From contig JAPZLL010000006.1 in NCBI GenBank assembly GCA_036250225.1, positions 310,001 through 374,000 on the forward strand: 64,000 nucleotides of DNA, read 5' to 3'. The stretch's first letter is position 1. Each line of letters opens with the position of its first letter. Position numbers and translations under genes: made by a program. The notes below the pieces were generated by a model that ran no database searches, was not told where the DNA came from, and was given only the letters and a program-made list of their open reading frames with translations. Of this stretch, positions 20,464 through 29,938 are shown in pieces. This DNA is from Cercophora sp. LCS_1. Lineage: Eukaryota > Ascomycota > Sordariomycetes > Sordariales > Lasiosphaeriaceae.

Positions 20464-20976
20464 TCAAACACGTCTTGTCCAGTTCTCCCAAATGCCTCTC
20501 ATCTGTTGGGAGCTCCAAGTCAGTCAACCACCGCACTGAACTCTAAGCATTACTTGCATGATTGAACCATCTCCCCCGTATGTCTTCTGGAGTATGTCGT
20601 TCATCTCGCCGTTCAGGTCACTGATCTGTTGGAAGGATTCGTGGAGAAGCACTACCATCTGCTGTGGGTTCCCTTCCGTTTTCTTGCTCATGGCTGCGAC
20701 GTTGTTGTTCACGGTTGTGATACTGCCCAATTCCCCGTTCATCCTGGACAGCCCTGCTTCGCCCCGCTTCCTGAGCTTCTCCTTGGTCAGCTCAAGCCCC
20801 CGGGTGCGATTGACAATCTGTTTGACCCGACGTCTCAACTGCCAACTCTTCTTCTTCATCTTCAGGGTCTCGGCACGCTTGGACTTTGTTTCGGCCTGTT
20901 CGCCCTTTTCTCCCTCCCGGCCGGCCAGGCGCACAATCAACTCCCACCTCTCGTCTAAGGTAAGTCCTTCAGCCAT
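20464..20976 (-). CDS. A1: 5'-truncated member of the local A family
   Basis: Exons 20976-20554 and 20502-20464 with a 51-nt intron (GTAATG donor, CTGACT branch, CAG acceptor). The product is about 153 residues: ERWELIVRLAGR at the start, a long basic coiled coil, then ISDLNGEMNDILQ, then a separate 12-codon last exon MRGIWENWTRRV. A2 has ALILELA, LANLNAAMYDILQ and ERQEVQEWTRRV at the same places, and its last exon is also exactly 39 nt. The ATG at 20976 follows a perfect acceptor (TTTCTCTATAG) and aligns codon for codon with the first codon of A2 exon 3, so the basic first exons appear to be missing. A small upstream exon (ATG near 21035, MNVHG) is possible. Expression uncertain. Confidence 0.6.
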
Positions 20977-21080
20977 CTATAGAGAAATTAGGTTGTCAGC
21001 ACATGTCCAGCACACAACAAGTTCCTACGCCATGAACGTTCATCGTATCTAGGGTTTGTAATTGTTGTGAGGGAATATGA

Positions 21081-21347
21081 ATGTCCTCCTCGCACCTTTG
21101 CGATCTCGTCCACTGTCGCAGTCCCTCCTACCTAATTTTTTCCCTGCTAATTCCAGAACAGTTCGAGGCAACGTGGATTAAATTGCAACAGGCGAGGGAG
21201 AAGCTCGCAGCGGACATCCAGAAGAAACGGGACGATTTTGCCGAGGAGATGTTGGACAGGGAGCTTGACCAAATTCCCACCCCACCCCACATGGGCATGG
21301 CGACGGATACTGATGATGCGATGGACGCCGATGGTGGTAGGGACTGA
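21081..21347 (+). pseudogene. B1: truncated member of the local B family
   Basis: From a retained-looking acceptor at 21155-21156 (CTGCTAATTCCAG), 63 codons encode QFEATWIKLQQAREKLAAD, a helical stretch, and an acidic tail ATDTDDAMDADGGRD. B2 and B3 also end in a short helical last exon with an acidic tail. The open frame begins at ATG 21081 (MSSSHL, reminiscent of MSSSKN in B3 and MSNSHP in B2), but no exons equivalent to the middle of B2 or B3 exist. Only 104 bases separate it from A1. It is probably the surviving 3' part of a gene whose promoter and first exons were deleted. Confidence 0.45.
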
Positions 21348-22345
21348 ATGAGCTGAGAGATAGGTGCAGGGTGCTCGCTGCCTTCGATTTGCCTGCGGGA
21401 TTATGTGCTGTTGCCTAGATTACTTGTCAGTAACCCGGAATCGTGGAGTCTCCTCGCAGGTTCTGTACAAGATAAGAAATCTGCAACCCTCCCTCCCCTG
21501 CTCTTGCTGTTGCTCTTAGCTCATATATGTTGGTGTTTCCGCATGTGGGTTTTAGTTTGTTCGGAAGATGGGGCAGACTATGTCGACCAAAACATGCCCC
21601 TTCCATCTGAACAAGTCATTTCTAGGGCTTGGAGGGTCCAACACACAAACAGAAAGAAAAAGAAGAGAAAAGAAAGAAAACACGGGGTTCTTGAAAATAA
21701 TATCTTATGAAAAAAGGCTGAGGTGAGGCCTTTGGGCGAGCGCATTCTTTGAAAGCGAGAATGATCTGAAAATTTCAAGAAGTTATGATTTAGATATTTA
21801 AATCCAGTCCCCTCTTCTTTTACGCCCTGGCGATGGCGAGAGTTGGCGACGCGACTCGAAGCTTCGTGCTTTCTGGTTTGTTGCCTTCCCTTCTTGCTGA
21901 CACCATGGCTCACGTTCACAGCGGCGCTCAGGAGGTTATGTCAGAAAGAAGGGTCTAGAAGGCTCCAGACGATGGATTCGTCAGCTAGTGCCACCAGCTT
22001 GCGTGGCCTACTGGAGGCCTCGATCCAACTGACGAATCTATAAGAAGAAGGCTTTCTGGCCATGGCCAGAAAGCTGAGGACAGAGAACACAGAATACAAT
22101 CACGGTTTTCTACTTGAATAAGCAGTGCAGTGTTTCTGACAGGTTAGGCCTAGACCGCGCGAAGCCAAGCACGTGATATTTTCTTCGTAGACCACTAAGT
22201 AGACTAGATATCTTCCTGGAGTTTACTTTTGCTTTAGGAGTAGAACCAAGCGGTACAACCCGCTGCCCTAACAAAACTCCGTCCCGCCGAAGGCCATTGC
22301 CAACCCACTACCTCGAAGAACAAGCTGTCCGTGTCGATTCCTTGG
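21348..22345. other. No supportable gene; spacer between pair 1 and pair 2
   Basis: About 1 kb with A-rich stretches (AAAGAAAAAGAAG type near 21652-21680). It holds a 10-bp inverted repeat GATTCGTCAG/CTGACGAATC (21975-21984 and 22029-22038) and a 24-bp perfect palindrome at 22051-22074. No coding region was recognised. Confidence 0.4.
22051..22074. repeat. 24-bp perfect palindrome
   Basis: The half-site GCTTTCTGGCCA is followed directly by its exact reverse complement, with no loop. It lies 270 bases beyond the 3' end of A2. It could be a dimeric protein-binding site or extrude a short hairpin; nothing else shows its role. Confidence 0.7.
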
Positions 22346-23443
22346 CTAAACCCTCCTTGTCCACTCCTGAACTTCCTGACGCTCCTGGTGGCTATTATTA
22401 GTAAGTGACCTAAAGTATTCGACGCAGTTTGTGAGTGCTTACATGGTTGTAGAAATGCCCCTGGCCAGATCTTTGAAGGATATCGTACATGGCGGCATTC
22501 AAGTTCGCCAGTTGTTCAAAGACCTCAACCTGATAGTCATTGACGCTCTTTACATCCCTCTCCATAAAAGCTCCCCAGGATCTGATTCGAGCTCTCTCCC
22601 CCTCCCACTGTTTTTTTACCCCCTTCAATAGCTCCCGCTGGCCCTTCGATTCAAGCTTGAGCCGGTGATCTTGTTTCTTGAGCTTCTTTATCTCCTTGAT
22701 GACTTCCGAGGACGTCTTGGCTGCGGGAGCAAGCTCGAGGATAAGGGCCCACTGCTCCTTTGGCTTGAGTTGGGCGGCAGCCTGAAACGAAGATGTTAGC
22801 ATGAATGACTATCATGTTGTGTCAGATGTCGGGAAGCATCTTTTTCAATGGATCGTTGATGGCATGACCTAATCAGTGCTTTGGAGATATAAGTGTCGCT
22901 ACCTAGGAGATGAGAAATATGCAGAGTAATGAGCTGGGGAGCCAAAAGCGGCACTGTGAATGAAAGTCGAAAGCTCCAAACTTACTCTGGCAACTTCCGC
23001 TAGGGCGGTTGAGACACCTGAAATGTGATTGAGCGAGACATAAGCAACCGGAGCGGCCGAGTCGTCGACGGTGGTAGTGGGGGTGGCAGAGGGGGCTCCG
23101 GTGGTAGGATTGGCAACATTGCTTCCGTCAGGAGTCGCCACGGTCGAGGTATCGGTAGCTTTGGCGGCAGTAGAAGCAGCCTGGGAGGTCGAAAGCTTGC
23201 CCTCGAGTCTCTAAGAAGTAGACAGAGTTCACGTCAGTATTACATCAATACATCCAGGTGTAGAGATTAAGAACGACCATGGCTGTGCGGTATGGATCAC
23301 GGCGAGGGACGGGAAGAAAGGTGCAATCAACTTAATCAAAACACAGAAGAATGTTGAGGGTAGAAAGGAAATCGTGGGGAACCTCGTACCTTGGCGTTCT
23401 TGCGCGCGCGGCGCTTCGCCTTCTGGTTCTCTCTTCGGGGCAT
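22346..23443 (-). CDS. A2: full-length member of the local A family
   Basis: Four exons: 23443-23390, 23210-22986, 22781-22443 and 22384-22346, in phase, giving 218 residues. Exon 1 is 18 codons of very basic sequence (MPRRENQKAKRRARKNAK), a likely nuclear localisation or nucleic-acid-binding segment. Exon 2 is a Ser/Thr/Ala-rich linker ending ISGVSTALAEVAR. Exon 3 has EQWALILELA, a Lys-rich coiled coil (about 105-165) and LANLNAAMYDILQRSGQGHF. Exon 4 is 12 codons, ERQEVQEWTRRV. The last intron (58 nt) has a TTACTAAT branch and CCACCAG acceptor; reading through it would give an alternative end HKLRRIL. No named family recognised. It faces B2 across a shared promoter. Confidence 0.75.
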
Positions 23444-23598
23444 TTTTGACAGAACAGATTACCCAAAGTCGGTCGCGGGATCTTCGGCAATCACATGACA
23501 GTCAACTGGGAAAGAAATTGTGTCTGGTGTTTGTTTGAAGAGAGCAAACGCTCCCAAAGCCGTGCCGGTCGATGTTTTGGCGGAAAGGGGGTCGATCC

Positions 23599-23614
23599 GG
23601 AGGAGTGGGGCCGG
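23599..23614 (-). promoter_or_regulatory. A-side promoter element shared with A3
   Basis: On the A2 coding strand this reads CCGGCCCCACTCCTCC. The A3 upstream region has CCGGCCCCACTTTTCC at 32973-32988. In both pairs the element lies on the A side of the divergent promoter, about 155 bases (A2) and 205 bases (A3) from the A start codon. The conserved position supports a regulatory role; the binding factor is unknown. Confidence 0.5.
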
Positions 23615-23733
23615 GACTTCGGATTGAAACTCCAACGCCCCACCCAACAAGGACTCAATCCTCTCAAGGCTAGCAGAAGAACACCACCTCATCTGAATAA
23701 CAAGATTTCCCTGCGACCGCAAACAAATCCAGG

Positions 23734-23776
23734 TTTGCGGTGGTGCACAGACCATTTTCTGGGCCTATAAAATAAC
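23734..23776 (+). promoter_or_regulatory. B2 core promoter: conserved GTGCACAG element and TATA box
   Basis: TTTGCGGTGGTGCACAG (23734-23750) is followed 13 bases later by CCTATAAAATAAC (23764-23776). The B3 promoter has TTTGCAGTTGTGCACAG followed after a similar gap by CCTATAAAATAAA. A pyrimidine-rich leader follows in both. The TATA box lies about 200 bases before the B2 start codon. Confidence 0.6.
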
Positions 23777-23967
23777 CGCTCCTCTCCCACCAACCCTCTC
23801 TTTCTCTACCTCTTCAACAACTTGGGGTTGAGTAAGGTATACGACCACGGCAAGTGTACACTTTCCCCATCCTTCCTCTTTAGGCTTCCTTCCTCCTAGG
23901 TCCTTCCTGAGTCATCACACACCCCTTCCTTCCCCCTCAATCCTCGGTCGTTCTGTTACCCTCCAGC

Positions 23968-24899
23968 ATGTCGAATAGCCACCCACGCTCCGGCAACGGT
24001 CAATTGCCAGTGGGGTCCGCCCAGGCAAGCAATTCGGTAAGTTTTGCATCAGTGTTCCCGTTGTCATCAAGACTTCAGATTCCCATCAATTTCTTCACGG
24101 CTTCGGCCTCAGGCTTCGGCCCTTTTCATACATTCTCTGGACACACTCACACATTTTTGCCTTTGGCGGAAGTTCGTATCTTGTCAATCACTCCGTACGG
24201 GATTTAATCGCCCAGATGGAGAGAGCGGCTTGTCGAACGGAAAGGGGGGCGTCGCGCCTGTGGGTCGCCGGGGCCAACTCCGGGCCGCAGAGCGCGTCGT
24301 CCAGAGAATTGCTTGTCCCTGGCATCTTCAGCTTCCCACGCAAGGGCTGTCGTACCGCTGGCGGTGATCGAAGACCTCTTCTCCTCTTGAGGTTTGAGGT
24401 TCTTTCACCATGCCACCAAATGGTTAATGGACGTACCTCAAAAGGGGGGGACAAGTAAACGGATATGGACTCTTTGCGTGCCTCAGGATCAAACTTACCA
24501 GCTCCCTCGCTGACTGATGCCAGACTTTCCAGACTCGCGATCCGTTCGACCTAGGGGCTACCTTCCGAATGGCGATGGAGCCCAATGTTCGCAACCCGCA
24601 AAATGTCGATCTCACTGTTCTCGCGAGAAATCCTACCACAACACTCCCTAGTGAGTATGAGCAAGTATGAACTCTCTAAATTTATTTTGCCCTTCCCTTC
24701 CCGCCTCATGCCTGATTTACCTCTCTCTAACATTCTCTCTCCCTAACATTTGGCTTTACAGCTTCAGCAAAGGTTTACAGCAATGATGGCCACTAATGAA
24801 TTTGAGGCTGCGCAGTGTGCGGAGGAGGCGAAGGAGAGAGCGCAGCGCGGTTCCTCTGCTACTGACGAGGACATGGAGGAGGGTAGTGATCAGCACTAG
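23968..24899 (+). CDS. B2: full-length member of the local B family (middle exons tentative)
   Basis: The first and last parts are firm. Exon 1 (23968-24036) encodes MSNSHPRSGNGQLPVGSAQ and four more residues, with a strong GTAAGT donor. The exon at 24524-24664 encodes DPFDLGATFRMAMEPNVRN to LPSEYEQ. The last exon (24762-24899) starts LQQRFTAMM and ends ATDEDMEEGSDQH. Between them, exon 2 (24216-24422, starting MERAACR) with a weak GTTAAT donor keeps phase and gives 184 residues, but other splices are possible. Part of exon 2 (GGGGCCAACTCC, 24270-24281) is also present in intron 1 of B3. Like B3 and B1 it ends in an acidic tail. Divergent from A2; function unknown. Confidence 0.58.
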
Positions 24900-25000
24900 C
24901 GACCAAGAGAAGGAGGCAATCGCATGAAATGAAAGAAACTTGCGATTCTGGGTTTTTATCAAGCCTCCCAATATTTTCTTTGTTCCTGTTTTATGTATTT

Positions 25001-25101
25001 GTGTGTGAAATTCCATTTTCCATTAGGGCTTTTATTTTGTAATTCAGGACTGAGCGGTCCTTGGCTTTTGATCTCTTGTTTTGAACTGGGATGAAATTAT
25101 A
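25001..25101 (+). repeat. Copy 1 of an imperfect direct repeat (second copy 25789-25883)
   Basis: Both copies begin GTGTGTGAAATTCC, continue CCATTRGGGCTT, share a GAGCG block with TTGGCTTTT/CTGGCTCCT around it, and end GGATGAAAT, in the same order and similar spacing. Copy 1 lies just behind the last exon of B2, so copy 2 may mark the 3' end of a lost B-type gene. Confidence 0.55.
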
Positions 25102-25788
25102 AAAGCCTGTTTTTCACGCTCCCCTTTTTGTTCCAAACACTCCATATAACTTTGGTCCTCAGCAGCGCCACTTGAGCCCAAAGAGGCACTGATGTTGAAT
25201 AAATGGGCATATATGGAAGTTTGAACACACACCCAGGTAATTTAGAAGAAGAGCAACACGCCAACAGTGTTGACACCACGCAAGCAGCAGAGTGGCACCG
25301 GTATCCCAAAGAAACCCAGGAGCATTGATTTGCAAGGGCTATTCATGGCAAACTAGCATGAAATCGTGTGATAAAATCAGAAGAACACTGTCTTTTTTTC
25401 TTATTTTTTTCCTTTTTTTTTTTTTTTTTTTTTTTTTTTGGTACACCCAATCTTTGGTTTTATCACACCGCGTTCGTAGGTACTCTTCGCCCTCCCGCAA
25501 AATTCACTGAAGCTAATTATGACTGAATTTCGGTCCGTACCTATTTCAAAAAGGCATTTCGACTTGGAGATCGATATGTAGAGAATTTTTTAAGCACCTC
25601 TTGATCAAATGGAAAACACATCATGGATTGCAACATAGCGTAGGCGGTTCGGCGCGCCGGTGTTCGCGGGACAAGCGGGGGCATTGGTGGGCTAGCGGTA
25701 CGCATGGGACTTTGGATGGGAGCGGTGTGTGGAAAACGAAAAGGGGCTGTGGGACAAGAGCAGAGCTCTGTCCTTGTCCTTGCTTTAC

Positions 25789-25883
25789 GTGTGTGAAATT
25801 CCGTGTGCCATTGGGGCTTCCCCCCTCTTTGTTATCCGGAGCCGAGCGCTTCTGGCTCCTGTTTACATTAGGATGAAATCACA
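25789..25883 (+). repeat. Copy 2 of the imperfect direct repeat
   Basis: See copy 1 at 25001-25101. The sequence before copy 2 (25600-25780) is GC-richer and encodes no acidic tail that I can read, so only the flank, not the exon, is recognisable. Confidence 0.5.
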
Positions 25884-25922
25884 CAGAGCGAAACGTTTAT
25901 GAGAAAAACAAGATTGATTAAG

Positions 25923-25950
25923 GTTGGTAGGCCAGTGAAGGCCTACCAAC
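25923..25950. repeat. Perfect 11-bp stem hairpin in the cupin 3' region
   Basis: GTTGGTAGGCC (25923-25933) and GGCCTACCAAC (25940-25950) are exact reverse complements around a 6-base loop. It lies about 225 bases behind the stop codon of the cupin gene on the minus strand, so it could act in mRNA 3' processing or stability. Confidence 0.6.
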
Positions 25951-26173
25951 GAATGCTAAACGCCATGTGCCAAAACCATACCATCTAATGCTAAGCCGTT
26001 CCCAATGCAATGCCAGTACCCAATGCTAAAACCGTTATGCAAGTGTTTGTCTAGTAATCATAACCCCCAAATGCTATGCAAAATCCCAAGACCGATGTAA
26101 ATGCAGCCAGACTGTCCTCCCAGTTTCCCAAGATCCCATGATCATTAAGCGATGATGTGTTTTGTGTCTTGAC

Positions 26174-26977
26174 TTAGTTCAAGAAGTAGTCGGCGCGCTT
26201 GGCGTTGCGCTTGAGGCCGCACTTCTTGAGGCAGGCATCGATGCCGAGAGCGACGTTGTCGGGGATGTGCTCGCGGAAGCTCTCGATGTCCTGGCCGTTC
26301 AGGGTGCTGACACCGCCAAGAGTGGCCCCAACGACAGCAGGGTTGAGGTTGAAGAAGGCCTGGGCAACCTGCTCGACGCCGGGGTCGACGTTGTTGAAGC
26401 CAGCAACGAAGACGGCCTCCTCGCAGTCGGGGTTGAACTCTTGGTGGATGGCGCCCTGGGGGAAGACGGTCATCTGGTAGAGGCCGAGCGTGTTGGCGAT
26501 GGGCTCGACGCCGTTCTCAATGACAAAGTTGGTGACGAGGCGGCCCTTGACGATGACGTTGAGCTCGGTAGCGCGGTTGTGGACGTGAGGGGTGTTCATG
26601 CCGCAGGGCCCGATGAAGCCCATGGTCATGGCGCCGCCGTTGCCGATGAGAGCGGGGAACGTGCGAGCGGTGGCAGCCACTGTGTGACCACCAAGGCCCT
26701 CGCTCTCGCCACCGGGGATGTCACGGTTGTTGAAGTCGAAGACGTGGTCGCCTGGCTGGTTGAGGAGGTTGGCACGATCGCGCGTGGTGGGGGCCAGGAG
26801 AAGGCTGGAGATCAAGGACTGGTCGCCGGTGCGTGTGTTGTAGGGAACAACGGGAGGGAGGAAGTCTTGTGCGGTCGAGGAGACGCGAGGGCTGTTGGGG
26901 GTAGGATTGCCGGGGGCGGTGGGAGCGGCCAGAGCGGCGGCAGCAAAGAGGATGGTGGAGGTAATAGTGGAAAGCAT
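26174..26977 (-). CDS. Secreted germin-like cupin (spherulin type)
   Basis: An intronless gene for 267 residues. A signal peptide MLSTITSTILFAAAALAAP is followed by a short pro-like segment. Germin box 1 reads HVHNRATELNVIVKG and box 2 reads PQGAIHQEFN; together they supply the three His and one Glu metal ligands of the cupin barrel. Length and motifs fit fungal spherulin-1-like proteins, some of which are secreted under stress or during development. No oxalate oxidase or superoxide dismutase activity can be assigned from sequence. The leader (26978-27100) is AT-rich with long A/T tracts, and the plus-strand frame opposite the gene is a shadow. Confidence 0.88.
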   Translation of the reverse strand: MLSTITSTILFAAAALAAPTAPGNPTPNSPRVSSTAQDFLPPVVPYNTRTGDQSLISSLLLAPTTRDRANLLNQPGDHVFDFNNRDIPGGESEGLGGHTVAATARTFPALIGNGGAMTMGFIGPCGMNTPHVHNRATELNVIVKGRLVTNFVIENGVEPIANTLGLYQMTVFPQGAIHQEFNPDCEEAVFVAGFNNVDPGVEQVAQAFFNLNPAVVGATLGGVSTLNGQDIESFREHIPDNVALGIDACLKKCGLKRNAKRADYFLN

Positions 26978-28403
26978 TTTGAAATGAATTTTCTGAGATG
27001 AGAAGTAGGAAAAATGTATGGGTTTTTTCTCTTTTCTAAGATAAGAAAGAAAAGACAAAGGAAAAAAAGGAAAAAAAGGGAAAAAGAAAAAATAGGAAAG
27101 GTTGTTTTGTTGTTTGGATCGATGATTATGATGGGAAGGAAACGGCACGAGAAGCGGTGACTGTCTGCATTCTTTATACATTGACCCGTCGACAGCTTGG
27201 TCGAGGGTAGCCCCGGCAATATCGCAGACGAAGAGGTTCTGCATGCACGAGTCTGTGATGGTGTTCATCCGATGACGCCGGTTGCCAACACACCCAGCCC
27301 CCAAGAGCGTAGAAAGAGCTCCTACATTGCTACCCCACGGGCGGCGGAGCGGCCAGGTGGGAGCTAGCGGCGGGTGATTGGTGTCGTCGCCTGCGTAAGC
27401 GATCCTTCGCCCGCCTCCCGGCCCGAGTCCCAACTCCCAACAACTGCTGCGTCACCGCCTCGCAGAAGCCTGTGCTGTGCCCCCAGAACTACCGATAGGG
27501 TTCTCATCGTTTGTGGAGTTGGGATGGTTACGCTGCCCACGCCATTCCTGTGTCGATTCGTGGGTGGCGCAGACCTTTGTCTCGGCACCTTCGATTGTCG
27601 ATCCGTCCTCCCGGGTAGGTTTCGATGGTACAGTGTCCGTTTTGCCATTCGTGAGCGGCATGGAGAAAAAGATGGTCGTGATCTTTCCCAATGTTGCTCG
27701 CGGGCTGCAAAATGTGTCTGCCTAGATTCCTCCATGTCCGACCCAAGTTGTCCGAGCGGCCGAAAACGGCTCGTTGGTTCAGGCCCATGACCAGCTCATA
27801 ACTGCCAAGCTGCGGGAATTCGGCAGTCGACAATCCCACAGGCTAGGAAACAATCAGGTGCGTGTCCGCTTTGAGTTGTATGCAGCGAGATAATCCGTCG
27901 AGGCATGTCAGATTCGCGTGGGTTGAGGTTTGGGAAGCTTCAGCAACCTCGAAAGCTGGGACGAATCAACACACGATCCGAATTTAGACCACGGGTGCCA
28001 CTGGACGCCACCTCAGCCTCCCCCAGGCGTGGCGTGCTGGCAATCGACCGGGATTTTTTAGAGTTTGGGCGTGCCGATCTTCCGGTCAGCGGGCATCCAC
28101 GAGGCGACGTCAGTGTGGAATCATTCAGCGCGGAGGTATCGGGTCCTTTTGTCCATGTCATCCGGATTACGGTGAAGCAGACATTCCCGTCGCCACGATC
28201 GACCCGTTCTGCACGTTGGCGATGGCGATGGCAATGGTCTGTGAAAACCTCTTGTAAGCTTTTGTTTGCAGTAGAGCAAAGAAAAGGATCACGATTGATT
28301 ACTGGGTAAGGTAGATACGGGTTACCTAACAGGGACTCGAAAAGCTCGCTGAACGTCATATTGTGTTTGCTGACGCCGTTGGCAGGTAGGATGCACCTTT
28401 GAA
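26978..28403. other. No supportable gene; cupin promoter and P450 3' side
   Basis: After the T-rich leader of the cupin gene, short open frames of 80-170 codons overlap on both strands at 27.4-28.4 kb. None has a recognisable domain or coherent intron pattern. A true small gene cannot be excluded. Confidence 0.35.
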
Positions 28404-29938
28404 TCAAGTCCAGACCAGCAAGATCTCCCCCTTTGTCAACTTCGCAATCGTCCACTCCTTCACTTCAATCTTGTCGTCTACTGCTCTCGCACCAGCAAGA
28501 ACATCTGCCTCGACAACCGCCTTCATTGCCTCGAATATCACCACGTTCGATAGCCCGCGGCCGATGCACGACCGCACGCCCATGCCAAAGGGAACCCAGT
28601 CCCTACGCATCTCCGGTGTCGAGTTCTCCCATCTCTCCGGGAGGAATTTCTCCGGCTCAGGGAACACGTCAGGGTTGAGATGCAACTGTAGAGCCCCCAG
28701 TCCCACGTTTGTGCCAGCGGGGAGGTGATAACCCTGGACAGTGAGCCCGCCCGAGCCGAGGACACGGGGCAGTCTGGCTGGGCTGGGCATGCTTAGGCGC
28801 AGACCTTCCTTTATGACCGCCTGGAGATAAGGAAGAGACTGAGCGTTGATGGGGTCGCTGTATTCTGATGCGTCAAGAAACTCTTTGCGTAGGGCGGCGT
28901 ATCTAGAGGTAAGTACCGATGCATTAGCCTTCGTTTCCCCAAACCGGTGTTCCGCTGACGGCGTTCGACACCAACTTACTTGTCCCGGTTCCGTGCCAAG
29001 AGCCAGAACAGATGGGCTATCACCACCCCAATGAAGTAACCCCCCGCGAATATCGAGTCTTTGCACTCCGCTGCTGTCTCCAAGCCAGGGACGCCTTGGC
29101 TGAGGAGGCGGCCCTGAAAAGTCGAGGGTTTCGTCTTGGAAGTCTTCACTAGGCGATCGAGCCACAAGTCAACGGTGACGAGGGATTGTTCTATCCGCTT
29201 GTTGGGGAAAGCCGCTGCCGCCATCCACTCGAGAATCGCCCACGTCGCTGTCGGCATGTAGAAGAAGCGGCCCACGGAGAGAAAGGAGTCAAAATACCCA
29301 ACAACCGAGAACGGCACAGCCGTCTCCTTCAATGCCCCGTACTTGTCACCGAACAAGTACCCCGTGGTAGCGTCAGTTGCGAATGCTTGTGCGAGGTTCA
29401 ACACGTCGACAACCTGACGCGAGTCCGCTCCTGCCTTTAGTCGGACAAGGAACTCCGCGATGCACTCCGCGATCACCGACTGGGATTCCCTGACGCTCGC
29501 CGCCGAGAATAGGGGCATCACCGCTTTGTGGCGCGTCGACCTCTCCACCGTCAGGAGCGTCGAGAACACCGTCAGATGGCTGTCGACGGCGAACTTGCTG
29601 TAATGCGGCGACTTGACCAGGTCTGTCTTGGCTGAGTAAATCGGGGAGATGGCATCGCCGTCTGCGATGTCCACTTCGTTCGGGGACACGCGCACCACCG
29701 GCCCATATATCTCGTGAAGGCGGCGGATCGTGGTACACTCGTCACCCACGTATGTGTGGTAGTGCAGCCAGAGCCAAGTGCACTTGGCTGCCAGCGGCCC
29801 GGGGATGTGCGCGAGAGGGTGGAGAAACACGCGGTATCCGCACAGCGCTAGCAGACAGACGGCAACTAGCAGGACGCTGGTTAGGCATGGGTGGGCGACC
29901 CCGATGTCCCGGAGCAGTGAGCCAAGTTGTGCCTCCAT
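28404..29938 (-). CDS. Cytochrome P450 with atypical I-helix
   Basis: Two exons, 29938-28980 and 28902-28404 (77-nt intron splitting a Lys codon), giving 485 residues. An N-terminal membrane anchor (SVLLVAVCLLALCGYRVF) is followed by the Pro-rich hinge HPLAHIPGPLAA. The K-helix ExxR (KEGLRL), the PERW meander motif and the heme loop FGMGVRSCIG with its Cys ligand are present. The I-helix reads FAGGYFIGVVIAHLFWLLARN; its place for the usual (A/G)GX(D/E)T(T/S) motif is AGGYFI, without the acid-alcohol pair that delivers protons for O2 cleavage. Either the enzyme does other chemistry or it is impaired. Substrate unknown; no biosynthetic core gene is visible nearby. Confidence 0.9.

Larger units (their letters stand above)
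24900..26173. other. Gene-free; duplicated 3' flank, long T run, cupin 3' UTR
   Basis: Segments 25001-25101 and 25789-25883 are imperfect copies of each other (listed separately). A T run of about 27 bases lies at about 25413-25439. The last 250 bases probably form the 3' UTR of the cupin gene and hold a strong hairpin and repeated AATGCTAA octamers. No protein gene recognised. Confidence 0.45.

Noticed and set aside
22410..22442. 33-nt intron near the end of A2 giving VTY as C-terminus
   Set aside because: Too short for a fungal intron; the acceptor at 22385 gives a 58-nt intron with a proper branch site and an ending that matches A1.
26162..27001. 279-codon plus-strand frame rich in Val, Glu and Gly
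   Set aside because: It is the exact antisense of the germin-like cupin gene; its composition is a by-product of that gene's codon use.
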